Assembly: GCA_011033025.1 (NCBI GenBank) | Contig: WFMF01000376.1 | Coordinates: forward strand, 1-64,000 | Origin: Beroe forskalii | Lineage: Eukaryota; Ctenophora; Nuda; Beroida; Beroidae | DNA: 64,000 bases | Direction: 5' to 3' | Shown: positions 47,245-59,700 of the stretch, in pieces | Numbering within the stretch: position 1 is the stretch's first letter | Layout: every line of letters starts with the position of its first letter | Made by a program: the position numbers and the translations under genes | Notes under the pieces: generated by a model | Told to the model about the DNA's origin: nothing | The model's input: only the letters and a program-made list of their open reading frames with translations | Databases searched by the model: none

Positions 47245-48069
47245 CTGAAATGTTGATAATTAGCACTGCTCGTTATATACACACTCTCTGTCATACCCTA
47301 ACCCCGTTCACCCTTCTAGGATGTGAATGACTCCCTTGTTTTCATCTTACCCTCTTGGATACCTTCAATCATCTACGTACTCTACTCCTGGCTCCTACGG
47401 TACACACACTACACCGCGTATTAGTGAACTTATCAGTATAAGCGTCTGAAGCTAATCGGGCATTCAGTCCATTCAAAACAACCACTAGAAGTTTTGCATT
47501 TCATGGCATACCTTCTAATCTAGTGATTATGCAGCATAATTATAGCAAGAAGAATCACCATTGAGCTCGACAGGCCATGGTTGGGATTATCAAAGAATGA
47601 TGAGACATATGCAATGAGGGAAGGTTCTGTGTTCCTATAACTCTTTGTAAATTGTTACCTCTTGTATTTCAAACCATTGGCAATATCTTATCAGTTCCTG
47701 GTTAATTTGAAATACCTCCATACGGGCGTGTTCTGTATTTCTTTATTTTGAATCTCCGAGCCTGTTCGAGCTTCTTGTGAGTATATGATACGGCTAAAAA
47801 TCTTCAAATTAAAATGCTATCAGCGTCTCAAAATCATGAAGCTTTTTATCGATATGATATATCCTGAGCAAGTGCTGTAAGCAGTATGTGTAACTGTATT
47901 TGTATTTGATTGCTTGTATTTGTATTTGATTACTTTGGGAATACAGAGTGTAGTTTTCAATTTGTAAATTATCTGCAATCTGTATCAATCAGAATCGACA
48001 TTTCAATGTCTGCACAAGTACAATGAGAATTTTCAATGATTACGCGGATTTTCCCAAAATCTAGTTTTT

Positions 48070-49080
48070 CGATCTTTCTTGTTAAGTTGCGGCGCGGCGT
48101 AACGCCGCGCACGTACTCAAAAAAGCTTAGTGAGAAATAGGGGTGTCGTCTCGCGACACCCCTGGTTAGGGGAAGGTAAATGGTTCCCCTAACCAGGGGC
48201 GCCGCGCACTCCGTGTGCTAAACCAGGGTCCTTGTTAGGGCAAGGTAAATGGTAATGGTGCTACTAATTTTTTGTCTGACGATCGACGGGCGATGTCCGT
48301 CCCTTTCTTCTGCCGAAGGCGCAAAGTGACGCGCGCGAGGGTAGGGTAACATCCTACGAGTCTGACGCGGACGATGACTTCCTAAGCCCGCATAGGTGTG
48401 TGTACGCGCCGCGCGCTTCCCTATGCCCTACGTGCTGGGGAAGCGCGCCGCGCGAGCCACACAGGGATATACGTGTTTAACAAGACGTTGACAGACCCTT
48501 TCGAGAATCAGCGCCGCGCGCGCGGCGCTGATTCTCATCTCATTCTAGCTCATCTCATTCTAGCGCCTGACGCCAGCGGCCAGCCGCTTCGCGGCTGGCG
48601 TCAGCGGGTCATACATCGTACGTCTCGTACGACAAAAATTTTTGCACTCGTAGCTCAGCTCCTCGTGCAATGCAATTATATTTTTATTATATTAGCGCAC
48701 TCCTAGCCATGCTTTATGTTTGCTACTTTGCTAAACAAGCAAGTATATTTTGCTTGTACATGTTATGTGTTTGTTCGCGCGCGCGCCGCGCCTTTTCTTC
48801 GATCAACAGTCACATGCGCGCTTAAGCTTGCGCGCGCAAAATAGGTCCCACAACGTATATCATTGCTCTAACCAGATCCCTAGTTTTACGCGTGCGCGCG
48901 CACCGCGCCTTGCTCCAAACACCCCTGGTTAGGGGAAGTCTATGCCTTGTGCCTGGGGCAGACAAAGTTTGGCAAGTAGCAACGCGGCGCGGGGCCGAGG
49001 GCCACCTTCTCCAGGGAATTGGAAGCGCGCGGTACGTATGTACACTAATGTGGGCTTAGGAAGTGATAGTAAATAATCAT
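48070..49080 (-). repeat. GC-rich dispersed repeat block, copy 3
   Basis: Landmarks GGTAAATGGTAATGGTGCTA, GGGATATACGTGTTTAACAA, GTGTGTGTACGCGCCGCGC and CTCCTCGTGCAATGCAATTA are those of 20,330-20,850 in the opposite orientation. CGTACGATGTATGACCCG-type sequence and GCCGCTTCGCGGCTGGCGTCA link it to 35,590-37,000. Confidence 0.55.
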
Positions 49081-49429
49081 CAAGTTAACAAAAGGTGAAT
49101 GTACATGTACCATGACCAGAAAAACCTGCAACGCATCATGCAATGCAAACAATGATGTCACTTTGTAGATTGATAAGTTAAATTCCAATATATTGCCCTG
49201 AAACTTTGAAGAAGGATTGATTGATGATTTTTTTTACAAATCACTTCTTTTTTGATCACAATTGACATGCAAGATGTGGTTTATCGATGTCTCCCATGGG
49301 AATGGGGATGAGTGACGTCACAGATCTAAAGGTCAATTTTTCTGTATCCTTAACCTAACCATAGCATTGCCAGTATTTGTCTGTCCCATATTTTTTCAGA
49401 CTCTTCGAGTCTGGGCAATGTTGCCTGGC

Positions 49430-49530
49430 AAACCATAGCCCTAACCAAAACCCTAATCTTAATCCTTACCCTTAACCTAAAAAATCCTGACCCTAATCCC
49501 GATCCTAACCCTAACCTTTAAAGTGCTAGA
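49430..49530 (+). repeat. Telomere-like CCCTAA interstitial repeat
   Basis: CCCTAACCAAAACCCTAATC, CCTTACCCTTAACC and CCTAACCCTAACC: a degenerate run of the TTAGGG complement without clear inverted ends. Comparable cores occur inside the MITEs at 33,731 and 39,998. Confidence 0.65.
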
Positions 49531-51349
49531 TGTGCTTAATTTTTTTTCTGAGTGATGTTATTGTCATAGATAATGAAGGCTCCCATCTATATGGGAGACT
49601 GACACAAAATTTCAAGTGAAATTAGATATGATTTTAGATCACTAAATAGCTCTATGCTCTATGCTCTTTCAGATATATACCAGTATTCGCTTGTTAGCAT
49701 TGTATAATAAATCTAAATTCATGTTGAAAATGGCATAAAGCATATGTCGAAATATCCCTACAATGAGGGCTTTTTATTTTGAGTTCAAGTTTATTCTACT
49801 ACTCTGCTTCCCGCCCAATATACCAGTTTTATGGCACTTTTAATAACAGAGTCATCCTGAACTATCTCGGGCATGTAAGAGTGTGTGTAATTAGTTTACT
49901 TTTTACATGTAAATCACATTCAAGTGTCATTACCATTTCTCCCTCCGAGTAACGTGTACACATCATAAGAAAAAAAAAAACGTGCATGTTTTCAATTTCG
50001 TCTGAGTATTGTCCGCATTTTTGTCCGCGTTTTCTTGCCGGGAAAACGCAGTACAGGAACATCGCTGTAAACCTCATTTTGATGATAAAGTAGCTGTAGG
50101 TGTATTTGTAGAATTGTTATTTTTCATTGAGTTAATAGATGCTTTTTAGAGAGTTCATTCTTAGGTTTTCACCATGGGTTCATTTATATATTGTTGTGTT
50201 TTTGTGTTTTTGTGTTTTAACATTTTATATTGATTTTCATACTTTCAAACATCACTTCACATTAATCTCAGAATGTTGTGTTGCACTATATGGAGTTCCT
50301 GAAGAAGAGATTTTTATCAATTGCTTCAGTGGGGTTATACTCAAGAGTCTCATTGTTTCAATTGATCTGAGTAAATTTTTGATATTCCTCTAACTTTTGC
50401 GAACTCGTTTAGAGAAACAAAGATTTATTATTCAAAAATATTTTCAATGATCGACACCATCTTCAGTTCTGAAAATTAAAAATTAGTTATTAAAATGAAA
50501 AATCTGAAAATTAAGTTAAAATAAAATTTGCAATTATAATTACGTCTTAAAATTGTCAAAATATACATTATACAAATATTGGTCTATGTATACAATATAC
50601 AATGTTTTAAATACTATGATAATATACTAATCAAAACCTGGAACTGTAAACATCAACATTATAGTATACATACGAGGCTGCTACACACATTATACACAAC
50701 ATACTACCAAGCTCCTACTCTATGATACATTCTCAATTCCTGGTTTAACTGATCTATTGAAACTGTCAGTAGAATAGTGGAGTATAGTGTGTGGGTTAGA
50801 TTACTTTATTGAAAGTTGTTTGTTTCACTGCATCAATGATCAATCACATCAAACACGTTTTAATAACTTCGAGGAGAAATGTTCAAATTGATAAATAATG
50901 ATTATTTGTATATGTACTAAGCTTCTAGAATCGTGTCTTAAGCGGGATTATGTTTTTAAAAGTAAATATGAGAGATTCGACTATTAAATCTGGTAGTTCT
51001 AGCATGTAAACTGCGCCATAAAAGTTGTTCGCATAGATTTATGTTTCTTGTTTGCAAGGATGCAATTGATATCTGTTCTACAAAGAAAATGATATTAATA
51101 ACAATATTGTATATTCTAATCAGCAAAATGTGCTATTAAAGAAATCCATTCGACACTCTGGCAATTCAATGCTGTGTCCTGTGCACAGGCTATCCTCATA
51201 CGGCTATGCGTAGGCATTAGCCAACGGAGAACCTGTGCGAGGCCCAGCAGTGAGTAGCCTTGATGTTTTGTGTTCTGCGATTTGAATCTGTCTCAATGTA
51301 GTTCAATAAAACTTAATTTTTGCATGAAGCATTACTGTTTCTTTCTTTC

Positions 51350-52156
51350 CTGTGCAGGCATCTCCACCACTCTATAGTTTTAAAAAATGATCATGTCCCC
51401 AGTAGTTTTTCTTTTTGATTTATGGCCCCTGGATCACAAAAGATCTTGCAAGTAATGAATTTGGTGATTGCTATAATTATGCTGCATAATCACTTGTTTG
51501 AAAGGTATGCCATTGAAATTCCAAATTCCTAGCATTAGAGTGAATGGGTAGAATTTCCTGCCATTTACCTTCAGATGATGATAGAAGGGTGGGTGGGATG
51601 GTGTAGGGAGGGAGGATGGGAGTAGGGAGGTTTTGTGTGTTGATGAGATGAGGCTGCCATTTGGGGCAAGCAGCACCAATGAGCTGAAGTATTCCTGTTG
51701 CAGCCATCAAGGGATTAGATGCCTTCCATGCCTGGTAAAATCATATCTCAATGAAGTGGATAAAGTGGGAAGAACCATGAATTATGGGAGTGTCCTGGCT
51801 TCTTGTAGTACTGATAGATGATCAGCATCTACACACTTACACAGCATAGGTTGCATACCCAGACTTATGCATGCATGCAGTAAGCCCTGTTTCATTTTCA
51901 GAGTTGTTCAGGAGGGTTATGTGAAACATCTGCTCTCTTGTCTGCTTCATGTCTCAGATGACACATCGGAATTGGAGCATTTTTATTGTTTATAGACCTT
52001 GTGATCAATAAAAATTTTCACTAAATTCAATTTTTTGATAATTTCCTAGTAAAACAAAAATATTCTCCTGGTACTCATATGTTCTCAGAGTATCTTTTGA
52101 AAGGTTACTCAAAGTGGGTACTTTATTAACCAGTTAATCACCTGCCTTTGAGGTGA
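51350..52156 (+). other. Upstream region of the right ePHD gene
   Basis: Arm homology starts near 51,350. About 510 bp (51,437-51,950) are absent from the left arm. The last 200 bp before the ATG are conserved in both arms, so promoter or 5' UTR sequence is likely there, but no core promoter motif is clear. Confidence 0.4.
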
Positions 52157-53752
52157 ATGGAGTCAAATGAAATGCTTAAATTTCTGGACAATGATGATGG
52201 TGAAAAGGAACATGATGACAAAGCTTCTGATCAAGAAAGCCAACAAGAAATGTTGGATGTTCCTAATTTTTCTCAGGGCACAGAAAAGAGTAGCAATATC
52301 TTATCAGAAGCATGGTCATTATGTTGTGACACAAATGAATTAAACACTCCTTGTAACCAGAAATTATTTCATGGCAGGAATGCATCCACTAATGAACAAG
52401 CTGGGTTATCAGGTGTAAGTGGAGAGAATGATTGTGTTTTGAAGTCTAACTGTTCTGATCATGGTTCAAGTCAGCTTGTTAATGCAAATAGAGAAGTGCC
52501 TGAGATAAGGACTAGCCACAGACCAACAAATGAAATAGGTGAAGCTCAACCTGATGCATCTGTTAGTGTAAAATTGCTACATAATATACATCAGCCAGAT
52601 ATAGGTCAAAGTGACTCAATATCAGATGATCAAGCCACTACTGCTGGATTTTTAAAAGAAAACAACCCCCTGGGTGAAAATTGTCAGATAGGCAACGATG
52701 TATCTAATGAACTGATAAAATCTAATGCTTGTCCATCTGCTACAGAAGGTACTTTAAAGATTGATGCCAAAGCAAACATCGAAAATGTTTCTACTGATAG
52801 TTCATCAAAGATAGATTCAATCACAAATGATAATCATGGAATCACTGGCATAATCAAAGAAAGTGGCAAAGTTATTGATGAATCAATGTCTGAAGAACTG
52901 CTGGCATCAAAATCGAATATTTCCTCAACTCCTGAAAGACCCCAAAGGAAGCGTAAACTTCCATCAAAGCTATCAGATGAATCAATAATGAAAGATGCAA
53001 AAGAAACAGCTATTATTATCAATGAACACAAGAGAATCAAAAGTGAAAGAACACACTCAAATAACGATCATGAGGCCACAATGTCTGATTTAGATTCTGA
53101 AAAGCTTAAGTTACAGAAGCTAGAGGAGTTCCAAAGGAAACATAACTCTCGTAAGCAACAAGATGCCCTGTGTACATTTTCCCTGAGAGATATTGGTATA
53201 TCTTTGAATACCAAAGGTGAAGTAACGTTGTCTATGCCTGATTCAATAAAGAATTTGATTGCCAAAGAGGGATCAGTTAATATCAATTTTGATGTTAATT
53301 TCCTTGATTCAGATAATTGTTTGAAATTCAAGGTTTCTGAAGACATTGATGCTATCTCATCTGCATTTGAAACTGATGCTCAGGATAATTTAGACCCCCT
53401 GGAATCTCAACAATCCAGCAATGACAGTGATTCAAATAATCAGTCTATTTCTATAAAGAAGGAATCTCATGCATCAGCAGCTGCTAATCACAGGACCACT
53501 GATGTACACTCTTCCTCAACCAGAGCAAAAAATAGCAAATTTGAGAAAAGGCCACAAAAAGGGACTTCTGCCTTAAATGCTTATAAGCAAATGAATAAGC
53601 GTGATTCATCTGTACAAGTTGATTACAAAACAAATTCACCTCAAAAGACTTCAAGTAGTTCATTTCTTCACAAGAGAAATACTGGTTCAGGATTTATTTC
53701 ATATCCTCAGTTCTCAAATGTTTCTGGATCGTCAATTGCCTCAGTTCACAAG
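52157..53752 (+). CDS. Exon 1 of right ePHD gene
   Basis: 532 codons, then donor GTAAAC. Retained intron would add 32 residues and a stop at 53,851. Same exon length as the left copy. A first coding exon is inferred from the conserved ATG with acceptable context (GTGAATGG). An upstream noncoding exon is possible. Confidence 0.78.
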
Positions 53753-56700
53753 GTAAACCTCACAATCTTACTTTCTTGGCATGAGGTTATTGCACTATTT
53801 TCTATTATCAATTATGATCCTAATTCAAGACATCATTCTTTTTATTATTAATATAAGTACCTAGGTTTATTAGGACACGAAAGTTTGAAATTAGAATTGA
53901 AATTAGAATTAAAATTAGAATAAAAGTTAAATTGTAAAATCTATTCAACCCAGGGTTGAGCCAGGGGGAAGGGGACACAGGCAAGTAGGCAACTACCCCA
54001 TTTCCGACAGAGGTGGTGGAAATTTTGTAATGATTAATGAGACATTCTACTGGTTTTAAATGTTACTTGCCGACCCCTTTCCAAAAACCCGGCTATGCCC
54101 TCAATACAACCTTTTTTCAGGTTATGAAAAATGTGAAGAAAGGATTGAGCATTGACAAGAAGACCAAAAAACCTACTTGGTTTTGTTCGCTTTGCAATCT
54201 GACTGGTGACTATGGTGACATGGGACCTTTGTTTGGACCATTTGATCTGAATGTCCCCCCAAAGGTAGGATATATATTACTTATTTACTCAATTACATAT
54301 TATATATACAGATTTTAACGAGCTCACATTCACTGTGATAACCTAAAAACCTAAAATTGGGAGTGCCACTTACCGATATGTCCCTAAGTCCTAACTCAGG
54401 AAAAGGTGATTCGAAACAGGGACAAATTGGACTTTTGTGACAAAAGTAAATTGGGACAGGGAAAATTGGGACATTTAGGACAGTGACATTCCCCCCAATA
54501 ACATAGAGAACTGATATAAAGTCCAAAGGTTATTTTGCCACCAATTTTGAGGTTACTGGTATGGGGAACTGATTTAAGTGTAAGTCTAACAGTGTGGTGA
54601 CTCTCTAGGTAAGTGGTTCTCCTTTCCGGCATTCAACACAATGGGCGCAAGACGCAAGAAAAGGGAAGGGAACCGATGTAAGGGGTGGAATTTTCGATAA
54701 CTGTAGGAATACATATAGATGCAATGGGCACTAAGACGCTAGTATATCGTTATAGAAACATAGAAGACACTCTTGGATCAGTAAATGCTCTTCAATAGAA
54801 ACCTAAATTAAGAAGTATTTCATTATGGGGAAACCAACGGGGAATGGGGAAACAAATTGGGAAATAAAAGGGGGTACAAAGATTGTCCGACGCTGTCCTG
54901 ACCCCCTCGCGGGGGCCAGACGACGTTTGACAATACAAGGAGAGTATTCCATAACCAAGTCCATTGCCCAAACACCCCAAAAGGGGAGTATCCGGCGAGT
55001 TTTGGCTAGTTAAATTTTAAAAAAAGAAAAAAAAAGTCTAACAGTTGTAAGGAGGGGTCTGAGGGCAGCAGCCCCCAGCGAGCCATACTCTTCAAGAAGA
55101 TAAAAACATCGTTATCCAACTCAATCCGTTCCCGAAATATCAATCCCAAATTTGGCTATCCATGAAGCCCAATTTTAGCTCTTTGGTCGATAATGAGATA
55201 AGGAACGTCAGAGCCATCTTTGACTGCTTCACCAAGTTTCTTGACGGTCACCACACTCGCTTCATTGTCTTAATCTCCTTCTGTAAGACTGAAGAATATG
55301 ACTTCTTCTCTTTTGACTTAATTTCTTTGCTATTGCGACGTATGTGATTATACAGATGAGATTTAGATTCGTACACAGTTTCTTGGATCTTTTCAACCTG
55401 AACCTCTCTCTCATCAATGATCTGCTTTTGTAACTCGATTATCTTGGCTTGGTCGTCGATTATCTCTTCTCTCAGTTTCTGAATTCGCGCTGCATCTGGA
55501 TCTTTAATGAAATCCTGTAGGAGGGAAGCTGCGTGACAACTGAGAGCTGCAACCAATGAAATCCTGTAGGAGGGATACTGCGTGATAACTGAGAGCTGCA
55601 ACCAATGAAATCCTGTTTGAGGGGTACTGCGTGACAACTGAGAGCTGCAACCAATGAAATCCTGTAGGAGGGGTACTGCGTGACAACTGAGAGCTGCAAC
55701 CAATGAAATCCTGTAGGAGGGGTACTGCGTGACAACTGAGAGCTGCAACCAATGAAATCCTGTAGGAGGGGTACTGCGTGACAACTGAGAGCTGCAACTA
55801 ATGAAATCCTGTAGGAGGGGTACTGCGTGACAACTGAGAGCTGCAACCAATAAAATCCTATAGGAGGGGTACTGCGTGACAACTGAGAGCTGCAACCAAT
55901 GAAATCCTGTGTAGGAGGGTACTGCGTGACAACTGAGAGCTGCAACCAATGAAATCCTGTAGGAGGGGTACTGCGTGACAACTGAGAGCTGCAACCAATG
56001 AAATCCTGTAGGAGGTGTACTGCGTGACAACTGAGAGCTGCAACCAATGAAAGCCTGTAGGAGGGGTACTGCGTGACAACTGAGAGCTGCAACCAATGAA
56101 ATCCTGTAGGAGGGGTACTGCGTGACAACTGAGCTGCAACCAATGAAATCCTGTAGGAGGGTACTGCGTGACAACTGAGCGCAATGAAATCCCTGTAGGA
56201 GGGTACTGCGTGACAACTGAGAGCTGCAACCAATGAAATCCTGTAGGTACTGCTTGTCAACTGAGAGCTGCAACCAATGAAATCCTGTAGGAGGGTACTG
56301 CGTGACAACTGAGCTGCAACCAATGAAATCCCTGTAGGAGGGGTACTGCGTGACAACTGAGAGCTGCAACCAATGAAATCCTGTCCTGTAGGAGGGGTAC
56401 TGCGTGACAACTGAGAGCTGCAACCAATGAAATCCTGTAGGAGGGGTACTGCGTGACAACTGAGCTGCAACCAATGAAATCCTGTAGGAGGGGTACTGCG
56501 TGACAACTGAGAGCTGCAACCAATGAAATCCTGTAGGAGGGGTACTGCGTGACAACTGAAATCAGCTGCAACCAATAGTAGGAGGGGTACTGCGTGACAA
56601 CTGAGAGCTGCAACCAATGAAATCCTGTAGGAGGGGTACTGCGTGACAACTGAGAGCTGCAACCAATGAAATCCTGTAGGAGGGTACTGCGTGACAACTG

Positions 56701-59700
56701 AGAGCTGCAACCAATGAAATCCTGTAGGAGGGGTACTGCGCGTGACAACTGAGAATCCGAGCTGCGTGACAATGAAATCCTATGAAATAGGAGGGTACTG
56801 CGTGACAACTGAGAGCTGCAACCAATGAAATCCTGTAGGAGGGGTACTGCGTGACAACTGAGCTGCAACCAATGAAATCCTGTAGGAGGGTACTGCGTGA
56901 CAACTGAGCTGCAACCAATGAAATCCTGTAGGAGGGGTACTGCGTGACAACTGAGAGCTGCAACCAATGAAATCCTGTAGGAGGGGTACTGCGTGACAAC
57001 TGAGCTGCAACCAATGAAATCCTGCTGAGCTGCAACCAATGAAATCCTGTAGGAGGGTACTGCGTGACAACTGAGCTGCAACCAATGAAATCCTGTAGGA
57101 GGGGTACTGTGACAACTGAGAGCTGCAACCAATGAAATCCTGTAAGAGCTGCAACCAATGAAATCCTGTAGGAGGGGTACTGCGTGACAACTGAGAGCTG
57201 CAACCAATGAAATCCTGTAGGAGGGGGTACTGCTGACAATGAAATCCTGTAGGAGGGGTACTGCGTGACAACTGAGAGCTGCAACCAATGAAATCCTGTA
57301 GGAGGGGTACTGCGTGACAACTGAGAGCTGCAACCAATGAAATCCTGTAGGAGGGTACTGCGTGACAACTGAGAGCTGCAACCAATGAAATCCTGTAGGA
57401 GGGGTACTGCGTGACAACTGAGAGCTGCAACCAATGAAATCCTGTAGGAGGGGTACTGCGTGACAACTGAGCTGCAACCAATGAAATCCTGTAGGAGGGT
57501 ACTGCGTGACAACTGAGCTGCAACCAATGAAATCCTGTAGGAGGGGTACTGCGTGACAACTGAGAGCTGCAACCAATGAAATCCTGTAGGAGGGGTACTG
57601 CGTGACAACTGAGAGCTGCAACCAATGAAATCCTGTAGGAGGGGTACTGCGTGACAACTGAGAGCTGCATTCAATGAAATCCTGTAGGAGGGGTACTGCG
57701 TGACAACTGAGAGCTGCAACCAATGAAATCCTGTAGGAGGGGTACTGCTTGACAACTGAGAGCTGCAACCAATGAAATCCTGTAGGAGGGGTACTGCGTG
57801 ACAACTGAGAGCTGCAACCAATGAAATCCTGTAGGAGGGGTACGTGACAACTGAGAGCTGCAACCAATGAAATCCTGTAGGAGGGGGTGACAACTGAGCT
57901 GCAACCAATGAAATCCTGTAGGAGGGGTACTGCGTGACAACCGAGGCTAAATGAAATCCTGTGGGAGGGTACTGCGTGACAGCTGAGGTCTGCAACAATG
58001 AAATCCTGTAGGAGTACTGACAACTGAGAGCTGCAACCAATGAAATCCTGTAGGAGGGTACTGCGTGACAACTGAGAGCTGCAACCAATGAAATCCCTGT
58101 AGGAGGGGTACTGCGTGACAACTGAGAGCTGCAACCAATGAAATCCTGTAGGAGGGGTACTGCGTGACAACTGAGAGCTGCAACCAATGAAATCCCTGTA
58201 GGAGGGTACTGCGTGACAACTGAGCTGCAACCAATGAAATCCTGTAGGAGGGGTACTGCGTGACAACTGAGAGCTGCAACCAATGAAACCTGTAGGAGGG
58301 GTACTGCGTGACAACTGAGAGCTGCAACCAATGAAATCCTGTAGGAGGGGTACTGCGTGACAACTGAGAGCTGCAACCAATGAAATCCTGTAGGAGGGGT
58401 ACTGCGTGACAACTGAGAGCTGCAACCAATGAAATCCTGTAGGAGGGGTACTGCGTGACAACTGAGAGCTGCAACCAATGAAATCCTGTAGGAGGGGTAC
58501 TGCGTGACAACTGAGAGCTTCATTGCAACCAATGAAATCCTGTAGGAGGGGTACTGCGTGACAACTGAGGAGCTGCACAATGAAATCCTGTAGGAGGGGT
58601 ACTGCGTGACAACTGAGAGCTGCAACCAATGAAATCCTGTAGGAGGGGTACTGCGTGACAACTGAGAGCTGCAACCAATGAAATCCTGTAGGAGGGTACT
58701 GCGTGACAACTGAGAGCTGCAACCAATGAAATCCTGTAGGAGGGGTACTGCGTGACAACTGAGAGCTGCAACCAATGAAATCCTGTAGGAGGGGTACTGC
58801 GTGACAACTGAGAGCTGCAACCAATGAAATCCTGTAGGAGGGTACTGCGTGACAACTGAGCTGCTGCAACCAATGAAATCCTGTAGGAGGGGTACTGCGT
58901 GACAACTGAGAGCTGCAACCAATGAAATCCTGTAGGAGGGGTACTGCGTGACAACTGAGAGCTGCAACCAATGAAATCCTGTAGGAGGGGGTACTGCGTG
59001 ACAACTGAGAGCGAGCTGCAACCAATGAAATCCTGTAGGAGGGGTACTGCGTGACAACTGAGAGCTGCAACCAATGCCCTCACGATGGGATTTCTTGAGC
59101 ACATCTATCGTCAGTTCAGCACTGATATCATTTCTTCACTCTATACTGACTTCTTGGAAGAAAGCTTGTGTCGCATTGCCAATCAACTTCACTCCATCTT
59201 TACTACTACGTCGACCACAATCGCCCATGAAGCTGATATACTGATTCATAACGTCCACGTTTGTCATTTTCTACTTGTATTATTGTTTCGTTACACAAGC
59301 ACAAGTAGCAACTAGCATTATACCCTAGCTGTAGCAGTGTATTTATCGCAATTAGCAAGAGCTGATAAAACGTAACGAAATGTACAACACACTGTGTCGT
59401 AAGTCCTTCTGAGCAACTACCTTTCAACTTGTCTGCTACTTCAATGTTTATGAGTCTTGGAACGGTTGAGATAGAGCCTTAAAACTATGACTGCCAAGTA
59501 ACTTTTCACCAGGGCGACCGAGCCACTCTTTTACCATTGTACATCATAGAATCACATAATTATATATAACAATAATCATTACAGGACCAATTTGAAAATT
59601 TCTTCCTATTCATGAGCCATAGCATAATTGATGGACATATATTCCAAAAAAAGAATGAATAAAATTATGAAAATGAAAGATCCCCTCTCAGTCCATCTGG

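Larger units (their letters stand above)
47250..51350. other. Intergenic DNA between SLC23 and the right arm
   Basis: No exon supported. Contents: GC-rich repeat (48,070-49,080), telomere-like run (49,430-49,530), inverted copy of the 182-bp repeat (49,540-49,690), then AT-rich DNA to the arm boundary. The missing N-terminal exon of the transporter may lie here but I could not identify it. Confidence 0.4.

Noticed and set aside
47330-47390. Upstream SLC23 coding exon (ATG ATT GAA GGT ATC CAA GAG before GTAAG)
   Set aside because: Would end in phase 1, whereas the next exon needs phase 0; it breaks the frame.
56257-59070. 937-, 846-, 435- and 412-codon frames on the minus strand as repeat-protein genes
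   Set aside because: They are the same 49-bp satellite read in shifted frames, with irregular indels, and no independent start, splice or family signal.
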